Source: Pseudomonas nicosulfuronedens (GTDB taxonomy: Bacteria > Pseudomonadota > Gammaproteobacteria > Pseudomonadales > Pseudomonadaceae). Taken from it: DNA of 64,000 nucleotides. A program made the translations under genes and the position numbers. The stretch covers positions 1 through 64,000 of the forward strand of contig NZ_SWDV01000027.1 of the NCBI RefSeq assembly GCF_005877905.1. Reading direction: 5' to 3'. Under the pieces are notes generated by a model. The model saw nothing but the letters and a program-made list of their open reading frames with translations. It was not told where the DNA came from and did no database searches. Shown here piece by piece: positions 42,615-52,293 of the stretch (positions are counted from its first letter, which is position 1; each line of letters begins with the position of its first letter).

Positions 42615-42645
42615 AAAAACGCCGCTTCCAGGGAAGCGGCGTTTT
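42615..42645 (-). terminator. Terminator after the GST gene
   Basis: CGCCGCTTCC (42620-42629) pairs with GGAAGCGGCG (42632-42641) around a 2-base centre (probably a 4-base loop in practice). A5 on one side gives the T-tract for the leftward transcript. It lies 20 bases past the GST stop. Confidence 0.9.
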
Positions 42646-42664
42646 CACTGAGCGAGCGCGAAGG

Positions 42665-43267
42665 TCAGTCTTCCATCCCCACATGCCGAGGGTGATCCGC
42701 CACCCGCGCCAGCCAGGCGTTGATCGCCGGGAAGGTCGACAGGTCGAAGCCGCCCTGGTGAGCGACATGGGTGTAGGCGTACAGGGTGATATCGGCGATA
42801 GAGTACGAGTCGCCCACCAGATAAGGCGTCTGCTCCAGCTGCTTCTCCATCACCTTCAGCGCCTTGTACCCGCCCTTTTGGCAGCGCGCATATTCCTCGC
42901 GGCGCTCCTCGGGCAGGCCGAGATAGAACTCGATGAAGCGCGCCACCGCCACGTAGGGCTCATGGCTGTACTGCTCGAAGAACTGCCATTGCAGCACCTG
43001 GGTGCGCAGGCGCGGCTCGCTGGGCAGCAGATCGCTGCCATCGGCGAGGAAGTTGAGGATGGCGTTGGATTCCCACAGGCAGGTGCCGTCCTCGAGCTTC
43101 AGTACGGGCACCTTGCCGTTGGGGTTCATCGCCAGGAACTCGGCAGTCTGTGTCTCACCCTTGAGGATGTCGATCTCGTGCCACTGGTAAGGCAGGCCGA
43201 GCAGATGCAGGGCCAGCTTGACCTTGTAGCAATTGCCGGACAGTTGATCGCCGTAGACGGTGTACAT
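42665..43267 (-). CDS. Glutathione S-transferase family protein
   Basis: A 200-residue protein with an N-terminal thioredoxin-fold domain (YGDQLSGNCYKVKLAL, GKVPVLKLEDG, WESNAILNFLA) and a C-terminal helical GST domain with SIADITLYAYTHVA. Ser or Cys near residues 11-14 may activate glutathione. The start is the second of two close ATG codons, six bases from GAGGAG. It follows the aminotransferase by ten bases, so the two are one transcript, probably controlled by the MarR regulator. Confidence 0.92.
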   Translation of the reverse strand: MYTVYGDQLSGNCYKVKLALHLLGLPYQWHEIDILKGETQTAEFLAMNPNGKVPVLKLEDGTCLWESNAILNFLADGSDLLPSEPRLRTQVLQWQFFEQYSHEPYVAVARFIEFYLGLPEERREEYARCQKGGYKALKVMEKQLEQTPYLVGDSYSIADITLYAYTHVAHQGGFDLSTFPAINAWLARVADHPRHVGMED

Positions 43268-43277
43268 GCTCATCTCC

Positions 43278-44435
43278 TCACTGGGCCTGGGCTTCACGGA
43301 TCACCGCCGCCAGGCGACGGAGCCCCTCGCCGGCGCGTTCGGGCGCCACGTGGCTGAAGTTAAGCCGCAAATAGCCGGGATTGGCATCCGGCTCGGTGAA
43401 GAAAGGCTCACCGGGCATGAAGGCCACGTTCTGCGCCAGCGCCGCATCCAGCAACGTGCGGGTGTCCAGCGGCTGCTTGAGCCTGAGCCAGAAGAACAGC
43501 CCACCTTGCGGCACGTTCCACTCGGCCAGCTCGGCGAAATGCTCTTCCAGCTGCTTCTGCATGGCGTCGCGGCGGATGCGATAGAAATCGCGCAGTTCGG
43601 CCAGATGGCCACGGTAGGCCTCGGTGCCGAACCACTGCAACGCCTGCCACTGACCGACGCGGTTGGTGTGCAGGTCGGCGGACTGCTTCAGGCGCAGCAG
43701 GTGCGGGAACAGGTCGGGCGTGGCGATCAGGAAGCCCACCCGCAGGCCCGGCAGCAGCGTCTTGGAGACAGTGCCGGTATAGATCCAGCTGGATTGTTTC
43801 AGGCGGCTGACCAACGGAGTCGCGGCGCCCTGATCGAACACCAGCTCGCGGTAGGGTTCATCCTCGATCAGGGTCACGCCGAACTCGTCGAGCACTGCGG
43901 CCACTTCATCGCGACGCTGTTCGCTGTAGCGCACACCGGACGGATTCTGGAAAGTCGGGATCAGGTAGGCAAAGGCTGGTTTGCTGGTTTCGAGACGCTG
44001 GCGCAGCGCGACAACGTCCGGACCTTCGGCGCCCAGCGGCACGGTCAGGCAGTTCGCGCCGAACAGCTGGAAGGCCTGCAGCGCAGCGAGGTAAGTCGGC
44101 GCTTCGAGCAGCACCTCGGTGCCCGGGTCGATGAACAGCTTGCTCGCCAGGTCCAGCGTCTGCTGCGAGCCGCTGACGATCAGCACCTGGCTCGCCTTAC
44201 AGGGCACGCCCAGCGCACGCGCCTCGGCAGCGATGGCCTCACGCAGCGCCGGCTCCCCTTCACTCATGCCGTACTGACCCATGCTCGCCGGCATGTCATC
44301 CCAGTTCACCTTTGGCAGCATCGGCTCGGCGGGCAGGCCGCCGGCGAAGGACATCACCTCCGGGCGCTGCGCCGCGGCGAGGATTTCACGGATCAGAGAG
44401 CTTTTCAGTCGGGCGATGCGTTCGGAGAAGGCCAT
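43278..44435 (-). CDS. PLP-dependent aminotransferase (class I, 2-aminoadipate type)
   Basis: A 385-residue aminotransferase of the LysN/aromatic-type fold-I group. The PLP-binding Lys lies in TGTVSKTLLPGLRVG, SGSQQTLDL and NPSG.RY are phosphate and substrate motifs, and EDEPYREL carries the conserved Asp/Tyr pair. The opening MAFSERIARLKSSLIREIL is typical of relatives named MocR-like aminotransferase domains without the DNA-binding part. The substrate is uncertain. It is divergent from a MarR regulator 81 bases away and co-transcribed with the GST gene. Confidence 0.92.
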   Translation of the reverse strand: MAFSERIARLKSSLIREILAAAQRPEVMSFAGGLPAEPMLPKVNWDDMPASMGQYGMSEGEPALREAIAAEARALGVPCKASQVLIVSGSQQTLDLASKLFIDPGTEVLLEAPTYLAALQAFQLFGANCLTVPLGAEGPDVVALRQRLETSKPAFAYLIPTFQNPSGVRYSEQRRDEVAAVLDEFGVTLIEDEPYRELVFDQGAATPLVSRLKQSSWIYTGTVSKTLLPGLRVGFLIATPDLFPHLLRLKQSADLHTNRVGQWQALQWFGTEAYRGHLAELRDFYRIRRDAMQKQLEEHFAELAEWNVPQGGLFFWLRLKQPLDTRTLLDAALAQNVAFMPGEPFFTEPDANPGYLRLNFSHVAPERAGEGLRRLAAVIREAQAQ

Positions 44436-44468
44436 GGGGTCACCGGTAGCGGGAGCACGGAAGAATGA

Positions 44469-44483
44469 GTCAAACTGGTTGAC
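44469..44483. promoter_or_regulatory. Small palindrome, possible MarR operator
   Basis: GTCAA-ACTGG-TTGAC forms a 15-base inverted repeat in the 81-bp space between the divergent aminotransferase and MarR genes. Another GTCAA occurs at 44512-44516, just before the MarR start. It could be the site for autoregulation and operon control. Confidence 0.45.
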
Positions 44484-44516
44484 CGAAGCTACGACGCCCG
44501 AGACGGATACGTCAAT

Positions 44517-44960
44517 ATGCCTGACCTAATAAAAAATGCGCTGCAACTCCAGGCCATGGAAGCCTTCTTCCACAGCTACCGGGCCTTCACCGCGAAACCC
44601 GACGAGATGCTGGCGCGCCGCGGCCTGAGCCGGGTTCACCACCGCATCCTGTTCTTTATCGCGCGCAATCCGGGGCTGAGCGTCAGCCAGCTGCTGTCCG
44701 CCCTCGGCGTGACCAAGCAGGCACTGAACGTGCCGCTGCGCCAATTGCTGGAGCGCGACCTGATCCGCAGTGAAGCCTGCGACAACGACAAGCGCCGGCG
44801 CCTGCTGGAGCTGACGACCGAGGGCGGCAAGCTGGAAAAGGCCCTGCGCCAGGAACAGGGGCGCCTGCTGCAACGGGCCTTCGACGAGGCCGGAGAGGAC
44901 GCCGTTCGCGGCTGGCTGGCGGTCAACCAGGCCATCGCCTGGTCACAGGACGAAGACTAG
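44517..44960 (+). CDS. MarR-family transcriptional regulator
   Basis: A 147-residue winged-helix regulator. LSVSQLLSALGVTKQALNVPLRQLLERDLIR is the recognition helix region, followed by the wing CDNDKRRRLLELT. It likely binds the palindrome in the intergenic region and controls the aminotransferase-GST operon; the ligand is unknown. No clear ribosome binding site precedes the ATG, so translation may be weak. Its end overlaps the next gene, on the opposite strand, by four bases. Confidence 0.9.
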   Translation: MPDLIKNALQLQAMEAFFHSYRAFTAKPDEMLARRGLSRVHHRILFFIARNPGLSVSQLLSALGVTKQALNVPLRQLLERDLIRSEACDNDKRRRLLELTTEGGKLEKALRQEQGRLLQRAFDEAGEDAVRGWLAVNQAIAWSQDED

Positions 44961-45598
44961 CCGGCGGCGGCTTCCAGCTCGCGGGCGGCGCGCAGGAACA
45001 TCAGCGCCAGCGGCAGCAGGCTGGCCATGGCCAGCGCAGTACCGGGCAGGAACAGCAGGACGCTGAGCAGGCACACGCCAGAGGTGACCTCCAGCCAGCC
45101 CATGATTTTCACCGACGGGTACGGCAACTCGATCTTCAGCAGGCGGATGCCGTACCACAGGGTGACGATGCCGGTGGGTACGAAAAGCCCCATGAAGCCC
45201 ATCAGCGCACCGTTGAATTCGCCGCTGAGCTGGTCGTCGAAAACCAGACTGTAGGTCTGCATCACCAGCGCGATGGCGATCGACAGCCCAACCGGCCAGC
45301 CCAGTCCGCGGGCACTGAAGCGATCCTCGAGAAAATGTCGGGTGCGCCACAGCAGGAAGCAGCCGAGCACCGTACTGAGCACGCCGACCCAGAGTTCATA
45401 GCGCTGCCAGGTGCTCGACTCCTGCAGCGCGGCTGCGAAAGACAGGACGAACAGCACCAGATTGCACAGTAACAGCGCCAGACTCAGGCCAGCGAGCAGG
45501 CGCAGGCGGCCGGAACTCCAGCGCCCGGCGAGGAATGCCCCCGGAGCGCTCTGATCCACCAGCTCGACCTTGGGGGCGGCGTAGGGATTCTGTTCCAT
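44957..45598 (-). CDS. Conserved membrane protein, unknown function
   Basis: A 213-residue protein opening MEQNPYAAPKVELVD, a start common in small Pseudomonas membrane proteins with NPYAAP boxes. About six hydrophobic segments follow (LLAGLSLALLLCNLVLFVLS, VGVLSTVLGCFLLW, GLSIAIALVMQTYSLVF and three more). No catalytic motif is visible. It is convergent with the MarR gene. Confidence 0.75.
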   Translation of the reverse strand: MEQNPYAAPKVELVDQSAPGAFLAGRWSSGRLRLLAGLSLALLLCNLVLFVLSFAAALQESSTWQRYELWVGVLSTVLGCFLLWRTRHFLEDRFSARGLGWPVGLSIAIALVMQTYSLVFDDQLSGEFNGALMGFMGLFVPTGIVTLWYGIRLLKIELPYPSVKIMGWLEVTSGVCLLSVLLFLPGTALAMASLLPLALMFLRAARELEAAAG

Positions 45599-45764
45599 GC
45601 TGGCGATCTTCCATCAGTCGTACGGCTTTCCCGCACCATACCGACGCACTTTCGCGCACGCCACTGCTGCTAGCACTGTACGGGCCACTCGGCCGCTGGC
45701 TGTTATGGGACAGCCCGGAGCCTGCGGGATTAGTCTGGCCCGACAACTAGACCGGTATACCGCC

Positions 45765-46367
45765 ATGCCCCTCGAACTCCTCGGCGCCTTCGTGCTGTTC
45801 GCCTTCGTCACCTCCATCACCCCCGGCCCCAACAACATGATGCTGCTGGCCTCGGGCGTGAACTTCGGCATCCGCCGCACCATTCCGCACATGCTCGGTA
45901 TCAGCATCGGCTTCCTGCTGCTGGTGGTCGCCGTGGGCCTGGGCCTGCACCAGCTGTTCGAGCGTTTCCCGGCGACCTACGCGGCGCTGCGCTATGCCGG
46001 TGGCGCCTACCTGCTCTATCTGGCGTGGAAGATTGCCCGCTCCGGCGCGCCTGAGGCGAAAGGCGAGAACGCCGCCAGCCCCATGACCTTCCTCCAGGCT
46101 GCCGCTTTCCAGTGGGTCAACCCCAAGGCCTGGGTGATGGCCGTGGGCGCCATCGCCACCTACCTGCCGGCCAACAGCTGGATCGGCAACGTGGTGCTGA
46201 TCGCCACCCTGTTCGCCGTGGTCAACCTGCCCAGCGTGGGCGTCTGGACGGTGCTCGGCAGTCTGCTGCGGCGCTGGCTGGAAGATCCGCTACGGTTGCG
46301 CCTGTTCAACTTCGGCATGGCGGCACTGCTGGTCGCTTCGCTCTACCCTCTGCTTACCCGCACCTGA
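45765..46367 (+). CDS. LysE-family amino acid exporter
   Basis: A 200-residue RhtB/LysE-type exporter with six predicted helices. The N-terminal signature TSITPGPNNMMLLASGVNFG is diagnostic, and QWVNPKAWVMAVGA is the mid-protein motif. The substrate is probably an amino acid or derivative. The start is the ATG of MPLELLG; the upstream open frame overlaps only the promoter region. It is 13 bases before benE and likely co-transcribed. Confidence 0.93.
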   Translation: MPLELLGAFVLFAFVTSITPGPNNMMLLASGVNFGIRRTIPHMLGISIGFLLLVVAVGLGLHQLFERFPATYAALRYAGGAYLLYLAWKIARSGAPEAKGENAASPMTFLQAAAFQWVNPKAWVMAVGAIATYLPANSWIGNVVLIATLFAVVNLPSVGVWTVLGSLLRRWLEDPLRLRLFNFGMAALLVASLYPLLTRT

Positions 46368-46380
46368 CGGAAATTCGTGC

Positions 46381-47580
46381 ATGACTGACACCACACCCGC
46401 CTCTGCGCCCCTGCGCCCGCTGGCCGACTCTTCCCCCGCCGCCATCGTCGCCGGGTTCGTCGCCATGCTCACCGGCTACACCAGCTCGCTGGTGCTGATG
46501 TTCCAGGCCGGCCAGGCGGCAGGGCTGACCACCGCGCAGATATCCTCGTGGATCTGGGCGCTGTCCATCGGCATGGCCCTGACTACCATCGGCCTGACCC
46601 TGCGCTACCGCACCCCCATCGTCATCGCCTGGTCCACCCCCGGCGCCGCGCTGCTGATCAGCAGCCTGCCCGGCGTGCCTTATGGCGAGGCCATCGGCGC
46701 GTTCATCGTCTGCGCCGCGCTGATCACGATCTGCGGCATCACCGGCAGCTTCGACCGCCTGATGCGCCAGGTGCCCGGCTCGCTGGCCTCGGCCTTGCTG
46801 GCCGGCGTGCTGTTCCGCATCTGCATCGAGATCTGCAACGCCGCGCAGCAGCAGACGGCACTGGTGGTGGCAATGTTTGTCAGTTACCTCGTTGCCAAGC
46901 GCCTGTCGCCGCGCTATGCGGTGTTCGCTGCGTTGCTGGTGGGCATTGCCTTGGCCGGCTTCCTCGGCCTGCTGAACTTCAGCCACTTCCAGCTGGAGAT
47001 CGCCCGCCCGGTGTGGACCACGCCGAGCTTCTCCCTGGCCGCCACCATCAGCATCGCCATCCCGCTGTTCATCGTCGCCATGGCCTCGCAGAACATGCCC
47101 GGCCTCGCCGTGCTGCGTGCCGATGGCTACCAGGTACCCGCCTCGCCACTGATCTCCACCACTGGCATCGCCTCGCTGCTGCTGGCGCCTTTCGGCTCCC
47201 ACGGCATCAACCTGGCGGCCATCAGCGCAGCCATCTGCACTGGCCCGGAAGCCCACGAGAACCCGCACAAGCGCTACACCGCCGCGCTCTGGTGCGGGCT
47301 GTTCTACGGCATCGCCGGTATCTTCGGCGCCACCCTGGCCGCGCTGTTCGCGGCGCTCCCCAAGGCGCTGGTGCTGTCCATCGCCGCACTGGCCCTGCTC
47401 GGCTCGATCACCAATGGCCTGACCAACGCCATGGCCGACGCCCGCCAGCGCGAAGCGGCGATGGTGACCTTCCTGGTGACCGCCTCGGGCTTCACCCTGT
47501 TCTCCGTGGGCTCGGCCTTCTGGGGACTGGTGGCCGGCCTGCTGACCCAACTGGTGCTGAACTGGCGCCGCGCGCCGTAA
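46381..47580 (+). CDS. benE: BenE-family benzoate/proton symporter
   Basis: A 399-residue permease with about twelve helices of the BenE group, which imports benzoate or related aromatic acids with protons. AIVAGFVAMLTGYTSSLVLMFQAG, IAWSTPGAALL and MASQNMPGLAVLRADGY are typical blocks. There are no benzoate dioxygenase or catechol genes nearby, so the substrate is uncertain. The preceding LysE-type exporter is closely linked. Confidence 0.9.
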   Translation: MTDTTPASAPLRPLADSSPAAIVAGFVAMLTGYTSSLVLMFQAGQAAGLTTAQISSWIWALSIGMALTTIGLTLRYRTPIVIAWSTPGAALLISSLPGVPYGEAIGAFIVCAALITICGITGSFDRLMRQVPGSLASALLAGVLFRICIEICNAAQQQTALVVAMFVSYLVAKRLSPRYAVFAALLVGIALAGFLGLLNFSHFQLEIARPVWTTPSFSLAATISIAIPLFIVAMASQNMPGLAVLRADGYQVPASPLISTTGIASLLLAPFGSHGINLAAISAAICTGPEAHENPHKRYTAALWCGLFYGIAGIFGATLAALFAALPKALVLSIAALALLGSITNGLTNAMADARQREAAMVTFLVTASGFTLFSVGSAFWGLVAGLLTQLVLNWRRAP

Positions 47581-47628
47581 GACCCTTCTGCTAGCATGCG
47601 GGCGTTTCCCGCCCACGGATCGCCCCGC

Positions 47629-48792
47629 ATGCTGCACACCCTGGCCGTCGCCAACTACCGCTCGATCAATTCACTGGTGCTGCCACTGGGCCGGCTGAAC
47701 CTGATCACCGGCGCCAACGGCAGCGGCAAGTCCAACCTCTACCGCGCCCTGCGCCTGCTCGCCGAAACCGCCCAAGGCGGCGTGGTCAACGCACTGGCGC
47801 GCGAGGGCGGGCTGGAGTCCACCTTCTGGGCCGGGCCGGAAAGCCATTCGCGGCGTATGCGGACGGGCGAAGTCGAGGTCCAGGGCGGCCCGCGCAACGA
47901 AGTGAAACGCCTACGCCTGGGTTTTGCCGGTGAAGATTTCGGCTACGCCATCGCCCTCGGCCTGCCGCCACCGCCAGTGGTCAGCGCCTTCGGCCTGGAC
48001 CCGGAGATCAAGCACGAAAGCATCTGGGCCGGCCCCTGGTATCGCCCCGCCTCGCAATTGGTGGAGCGCAACGGCCCGATGCTGCGCGCCCGCGAAGGCC
48101 GCAGCTGGCAGGTTCTGGAGCAGCACATCCCGACCTTCGACAGCCTGTTCACTCAGATCGGCAGTGGCTCCGACTGCCCCGAAGCCCTGTTGCTGCGCGA
48201 GCAGATTCGCGGCTGGCGCTTCTACGACCACTTCCGCACCGACGCCGACGCGCCTGCGCGTCAGCCGCAACTGGGGACTCGCACCCCGGTGCTGCACCAT
48301 GACGGCCGCGACCTCGCCGCCGCGTTGCAAACCATCCGTGAAATCGGCGACGCCGGCGCACTGGAAAATGCCATCAGCGATGCCTTCCCCGGCGCCGAAC
48401 TGCAGATCGACTGCCAGCCCGGCGGGCGATTCGCCGTGGCGCTGAAGCAGCACGGCCTGCTACGCCCGCTGAGTGCCTCGGAGCTGTCCGACGGCACCTT
48501 GCGCTACCTGCTGCTGGTCGCCGCCCTGCTCACCCCGCGCCCACCGTCACTGATGGTGCTCAACGAACCGGAAACCAGCCTGCACCCGGACCTGCTGCCG
48601 GCGCTGGGACGCCTGATCATCGCCGCCTCGAAGCACACCCAGGTCTGGGTCGTGTCCCACGCCAGCCGGCTGATCGCCACGCTGGAGGAACACCCCGAGT
48701 GCAATTGCCTGCACCTGGACAAGGAACTGGGCCAGACGCGCATCCGCGACCAGGGCATGTTCGACGCGCCCGCGTGGCATTGGGCGGATTGA
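47629..48792 (+). CDS. RecF/SMC-like AAA ATPase, solitary
   Basis: A 387-residue ABC-type ATPase of the AAA_21/OLD-like group. Walker A is GANGSGKS (28-35). ASELSDGTLRYLLL is the signature motif. Walker B is LMVLNEPETSLHPDL, with Asn at the usual first acidic position, followed by WVVSHASRL with the switch His. No TOPRIM nuclease domain and no partner gene are present. Such lone ATPases occur in defence and repair systems and as housekeeping proteins. The start MLHTLAVANYRSI is the family start. Confidence 0.88.
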   Translation: MLHTLAVANYRSINSLVLPLGRLNLITGANGSGKSNLYRALRLLAETAQGGVVNALAREGGLESTFWAGPESHSRRMRTGEVEVQGGPRNEVKRLRLGFAGEDFGYAIALGLPPPPVVSAFGLDPEIKHESIWAGPWYRPASQLVERNGPMLRAREGRSWQVLEQHIPTFDSLFTQIGSGSDCPEALLLREQIRGWRFYDHFRTDADAPARQPQLGTRTPVLHHDGRDLAAALQTIREIGDAGALENAISDAFPGAELQIDCQPGGRFAVALKQHGLLRPLSASELSDGTLRYLLLVAALLTPRPPSLMVLNEPETSLHPDLLPALGRLIIAASKHTQVWVVSHASRLIATLEEHPECNCLHLDKELGQTRIRDQGMFDAPAWHWAD

Positions 48793-48837
48793 TCGCCAGC
48801 GGTCAGACCTTCATCTGACCGGCGTCGCGAACCAATA

Positions 48838-49734
48838 TCAGGCGTGTGCCTGCTCCGGCGCGGTCTTGGCTACGCCACGGCTGACCCACCAGCCGAACAG
48901 CCCGGCGGTGAAGAACATCAATACGCCGTAGATCGCTGCGGGAATCGCCATGGTGCTGTTATTCAGCAGCATGGGACTAAGCGCCAGAGCAATCGCCAGG
49001 GTGCCATTGTGGATGCCGATCTCCATGCCGATGGCGATGGATTGCGGTTTGGACAGCTTGAGCAGGCGCGGCACACAGTAGCCCACGGCGAGGCTCAGCA
49101 GGTTGAAGCTCAGCGCCGCCGCACCGACGATAGGCGCGTAGGTGAGGAAGGTCTGCCAGTCCTTGGTCACGGCCACGCCAATGATCACCGCCAGCAACAG
49201 CGCGGAAAGGATCTTCACCGGTTTCTGCAGCGCCGCCGCCACGCCCGGCAGCAGCCGGCGCACGATCATGCCGATGGCCACGGGGCCCAGCACGATGACG
49301 AACACCTGCAGCACCTTGCCGAACTGCAGCGGAATGGTCTGGCCGTCGTTCATGAAGTACAGCAGCGACAGGTTGACGATCAGCGGCATGGTAAGGATGG
49401 CGATCACCGAGTTCACCGCGGTCAGCGTGATGTTCAGCGCCACGTCGCCGTGGGCCAGGTGGCTGTAGAGGTTCGCCGTGGTGCCGCCAGGGGACGCGGC
49501 GAGCAGCATCATGCCCACGGCCAGCGCAGCTTCAAGGGCGAAGCCGACGGTGATGAGGAAGCAGGCCAGGGGCAGCAGGATGATCTGGCACACCAGCCCG
49601 ATGAGCACGGGTTTGGGATAGCGCACTACGCGGGCGAAATCAGCGACCGTCAGGGACAGGCCGAGGCCCAGCATGATGATGCCCAGGGCGATGGGCATGA
49701 AGAGCGTCAGCAAGGGATCGTTGGTCATTGTCAT
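48838..49734 (-). CDS. Bile acid:sodium symporter family transporter
   Basis: A 298-residue BASS-family membrane protein with nine to ten helices. The sodium-site segments AASPGGTTANLYSHLA and MEIGIHNGTLAIALA are the crossing-helix motifs. The bacterial substrates include pantothenate, keto acids or other organic anions; none can be assigned here. It is followed on the plus-strand side by a strongly repeat-rich gap. Confidence 0.9.
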   Translation of the reverse strand: MTMTNDPLLTLFMPIALGIIMLGLGLSLTVADFARVVRYPKPVLIGLVCQIILLPLACFLITVGFALEAALAVGMMLLAASPGGTTANLYSHLAHGDVALNITLTAVNSVIAILTMPLIVNLSLLYFMNDGQTIPLQFGKVLQVFVIVLGPVAIGMIVRRLLPGVAAALQKPVKILSALLLAVIIGVAVTKDWQTFLTYAPIVGAAALSFNLLSLAVGYCVPRLLKLSKPQSIAIGMEIGIHNGTLAIALALSPMLLNNSTMAIPAAIYGVLMFFTAGLFGWWVSRGVAKTAPEQAHA

Positions 49735-49876
49735 TATTCTCCAACTGGAATGGGCCGATTGTTTCGGCCTCTTGGGCGCTTGTAACTGGCCTTGCAGGCC
49801 AAAACCACTTCATCGTGTAACAGAATGCGAAGGTTTGTAGCGAACAGGGCGGGATCGTGAGGCGAGCGGGCATTTC

Positions 49877-49968
49877 GTAGGAGCGAGCTTGCTCGCGAAC
49901 CGCCCAGCGAGGAATCGGCCGGGAACCCCGTTCGCGAGCAAGAACTGGGCGTCTCCCTCGCTCCTACA
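49877..49968. repeat. REP pair, right arm with 14-nt insertion
   Basis: The left unit is standard (GTAGGAGCGAGCTTGCTCG). The right unit (49930-49968) reads GCGAGCAAG, then AACTGGGCGTCTCC, then CTCGCTCCTAC, so 14 bases are inserted at the centre. The inverse of the insertion in the pair at 868-950 is CACTGGGCGTCCTC, 11 of 14 identical. Confidence 0.85.
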
Positions 49969-50004
49969 GGTGTTCCATTGCAATCGCAGCGTGGGGCTTA
50001 GTCT

Positions 50005-50081
50005 GTAGGGCGCATAACCTGGAACAGGTTATCCGCCGGCCAAACCGGCGGCGGATAACACTGGTGCGTTATGCGCCCTAC
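50005..50081. repeat. Full GCATAAC inverted repeat
   Basis: GTAGGGCGCATAAC is mirrored by GTTATGCGCCCTAC with an inner hairpin (GCCGGCCAAACCGGCGGC). It is the most complete of three copies and ends 7 bases past the SDR stop, so it may serve as its 3' end. Confidence 0.8.
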
Positions 50082-50088
50082 GAAAGCG

Positions 50089-50850
<762 letters not shown>

Positions 50851-51076
50851 GAGCGATCCTCGAAGCGATGGGGAGATAACCGTCGCAGTCTAGCCAGCGC
50901 GTTGCGGGCGCGAAGCACTATCAGGCGGGGCGACGTCACTGCATCCATGCTGATGATGATTCAGTCGAGGCCGGATCACTGGAACCGATAGACGAACATT
51001 CCTCCGGCGGACGGAACTTGCCCCGAGGCGGCAGGCGGACTATCACCTAGGCTTTCCCCTGACTGAGTCCACTGCC

Positions 51077-52081
51077 ATGTCTGCCCAGATCAACCGTCAA
51101 TTCCAGCTCGCCCAGCGCCCGGTCGGCGCTGCCACCCGCGACACCTTCGCCTACGTGGAAACCCCGGTCGGCGAGCCCGGCCCTGGTCAGATCCTGGTGA
51201 AGAACCAGTACCTGTCGCTGGACCCGGCCATGCGCGGCTGGATGAACGACGCCAAGTCCTACATTGCCCCGGTGGCCATCGGCGACGTGATGCGAGCTCT
51301 GGGCGTGGGCAAGGTAATCGCCTCGCAGCACCCGGATTTCAAGGTCGGCGATGAAGTGAATGGCGCGCTGGGCGTGCAGGATTACTTCCTCGGCGAGCCC
51401 AAGGGCTTCTACAAGGTCGACAGCCAGCGCGCGCCGTTGCCGCTGTACCTCTCGGCGCTGGGCATGACCGGCATGACCGCCTACTTCGGCTTCCTCGATG
51501 TCGGCCTGCCCCAGGCTGGTGACACCGTGGTCGTCTCCGGCGCCGCCGGCGCGGTGGGCAGCGTGGTCGGGCAGATCGCGAAGATCAAAGGCTGCCGTGT
51601 GGTCGGCATCGCCGGTGGCGCCGACAAGTGCCGCTACCTGGTGGACGAACTGGGCTTCGACGGCGCGATCGACTACAAGGCCGAAGACGTCAACGCCGGT
51701 CTCAAACGCGAATGCCCCAAGGGCGTGAACGTGTTCTTCGACAACGTCGGCGGCGACATCCTCGACGCCGTCCTGGCCCGCCTGGCACCCAAGGCGCGGG
51801 TGGTGATCTGCGGTGCAATCAGCCAGTACAACAACAAGGAGGCGGTGCGCGGCCCGGCCAACTACCTGTCGCTGCTGGTCAACCGCGCACGCATGGAAGG
51901 CATGGTGGTGATGGACTACGCCCACCGCTTCCAGGAAGGTTTCAAGGACATGGCGACCTGGATCGCCGAAGGCAAGCTGAAGTCGAAGGAAGATATCGTC
52001 GAAGGTTTGGAAACCTTCCCCGAGACCCTGGCCAAGCTGTTCAGCGGCGAGAACTTCGGCAAGCTGGTGCTGAAGGTCTGA
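51077..52081 (+). CDS. NADP-dependent oxidoreductase, MDR family
   Basis: A 334-residue medium-chain reductase of the leukotriene B4 dehydrogenase/curcumin reductase-like group, acting on alpha,beta-unsaturated ketones. LGMTGMTAYFGFLDVG and VVSGAAGAVGSVVGQIAK (nucleotide site) are diagnostic, as is VFFDNVGGDILDAVL. There is no zinc site. The start is preceded by a weak ribosome binding site. A REP pair follows. Confidence 0.92.
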   Translation: MSAQINRQFQLAQRPVGAATRDTFAYVETPVGEPGPGQILVKNQYLSLDPAMRGWMNDAKSYIAPVAIGDVMRALGVGKVIASQHPDFKVGDEVNGALGVQDYFLGEPKGFYKVDSQRAPLPLYLSALGMTGMTAYFGFLDVGLPQAGDTVVVSGAAGAVGSVVGQIAKIKGCRVVGIAGGADKCRYLVDELGFDGAIDYKAEDVNAGLKRECPKGVNVFFDNVGGDILDAVLARLAPKARVVICGAISQYNNKEAVRGPANYLSLLVNRARMEGMVVMDYAHRFQEGFKDMATWIAEGKLKSKEDIVEGLETFPETLAKLFSGENFGKLVLKV

Positions 52082-52100
52082 CGACCCGCGCAATGCTCTT

Positions 52101-52178
52101 GTAGGAGCGAGCTTGCTCGCGAACGCTCTTCCCGGTGATTGCAATGCTGGGCAGTTCGCGAGCAAGCTCGCTCCTACA
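52101..52178. repeat. REP pair
   Basis: GTAGGAGCGAGCTTGCTCG at 52101 and its inverse ending at 52178, about 30 bases apart. It lies 19 bases past the MDR reductase stop. Confidence 0.88.
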
Positions 52179-52293
52179 GGTCGGGTCAGGCCGGCTGCGT
52201 TGCTTGCATGCTCTAACTCGATGATTTCCGACAAGCCCTGAACCGCCTTTCCAGCTAGGATTTCCCTTGGTCGACTCCAAGGAAGATCCCCCG

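Larger units (their letters stand above)
42297..42664. other. Intergenic with REP pair and terminator
   Basis: 368 bases without a gene, between the GST and hemerythrin genes, both leftward. It contains the GST terminator (42615-42645), a REP pair (42515-42592) and the hemerythrin promoter region. An AT-richer segment at 42455-42510 may hold the -35/-10 elements. Confidence 0.5.
49735..50088. other. Intergenic with two repeat elements
   Basis: 354 bases without a gene, between two leftward genes. It holds the BASS gene promoter region (49735-49870, comparatively AT-rich), a REP pair with a 14-nt insertion (49877-49968) and a GCATAAC repeat (50005-50081). Confidence 0.6.

Noticed and set aside
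46354-47637. 427-codon minus-strand frame opposite benE
   Set aside because: Gln/Gly/Arg-rich shadow of the transporter gene with no motif.
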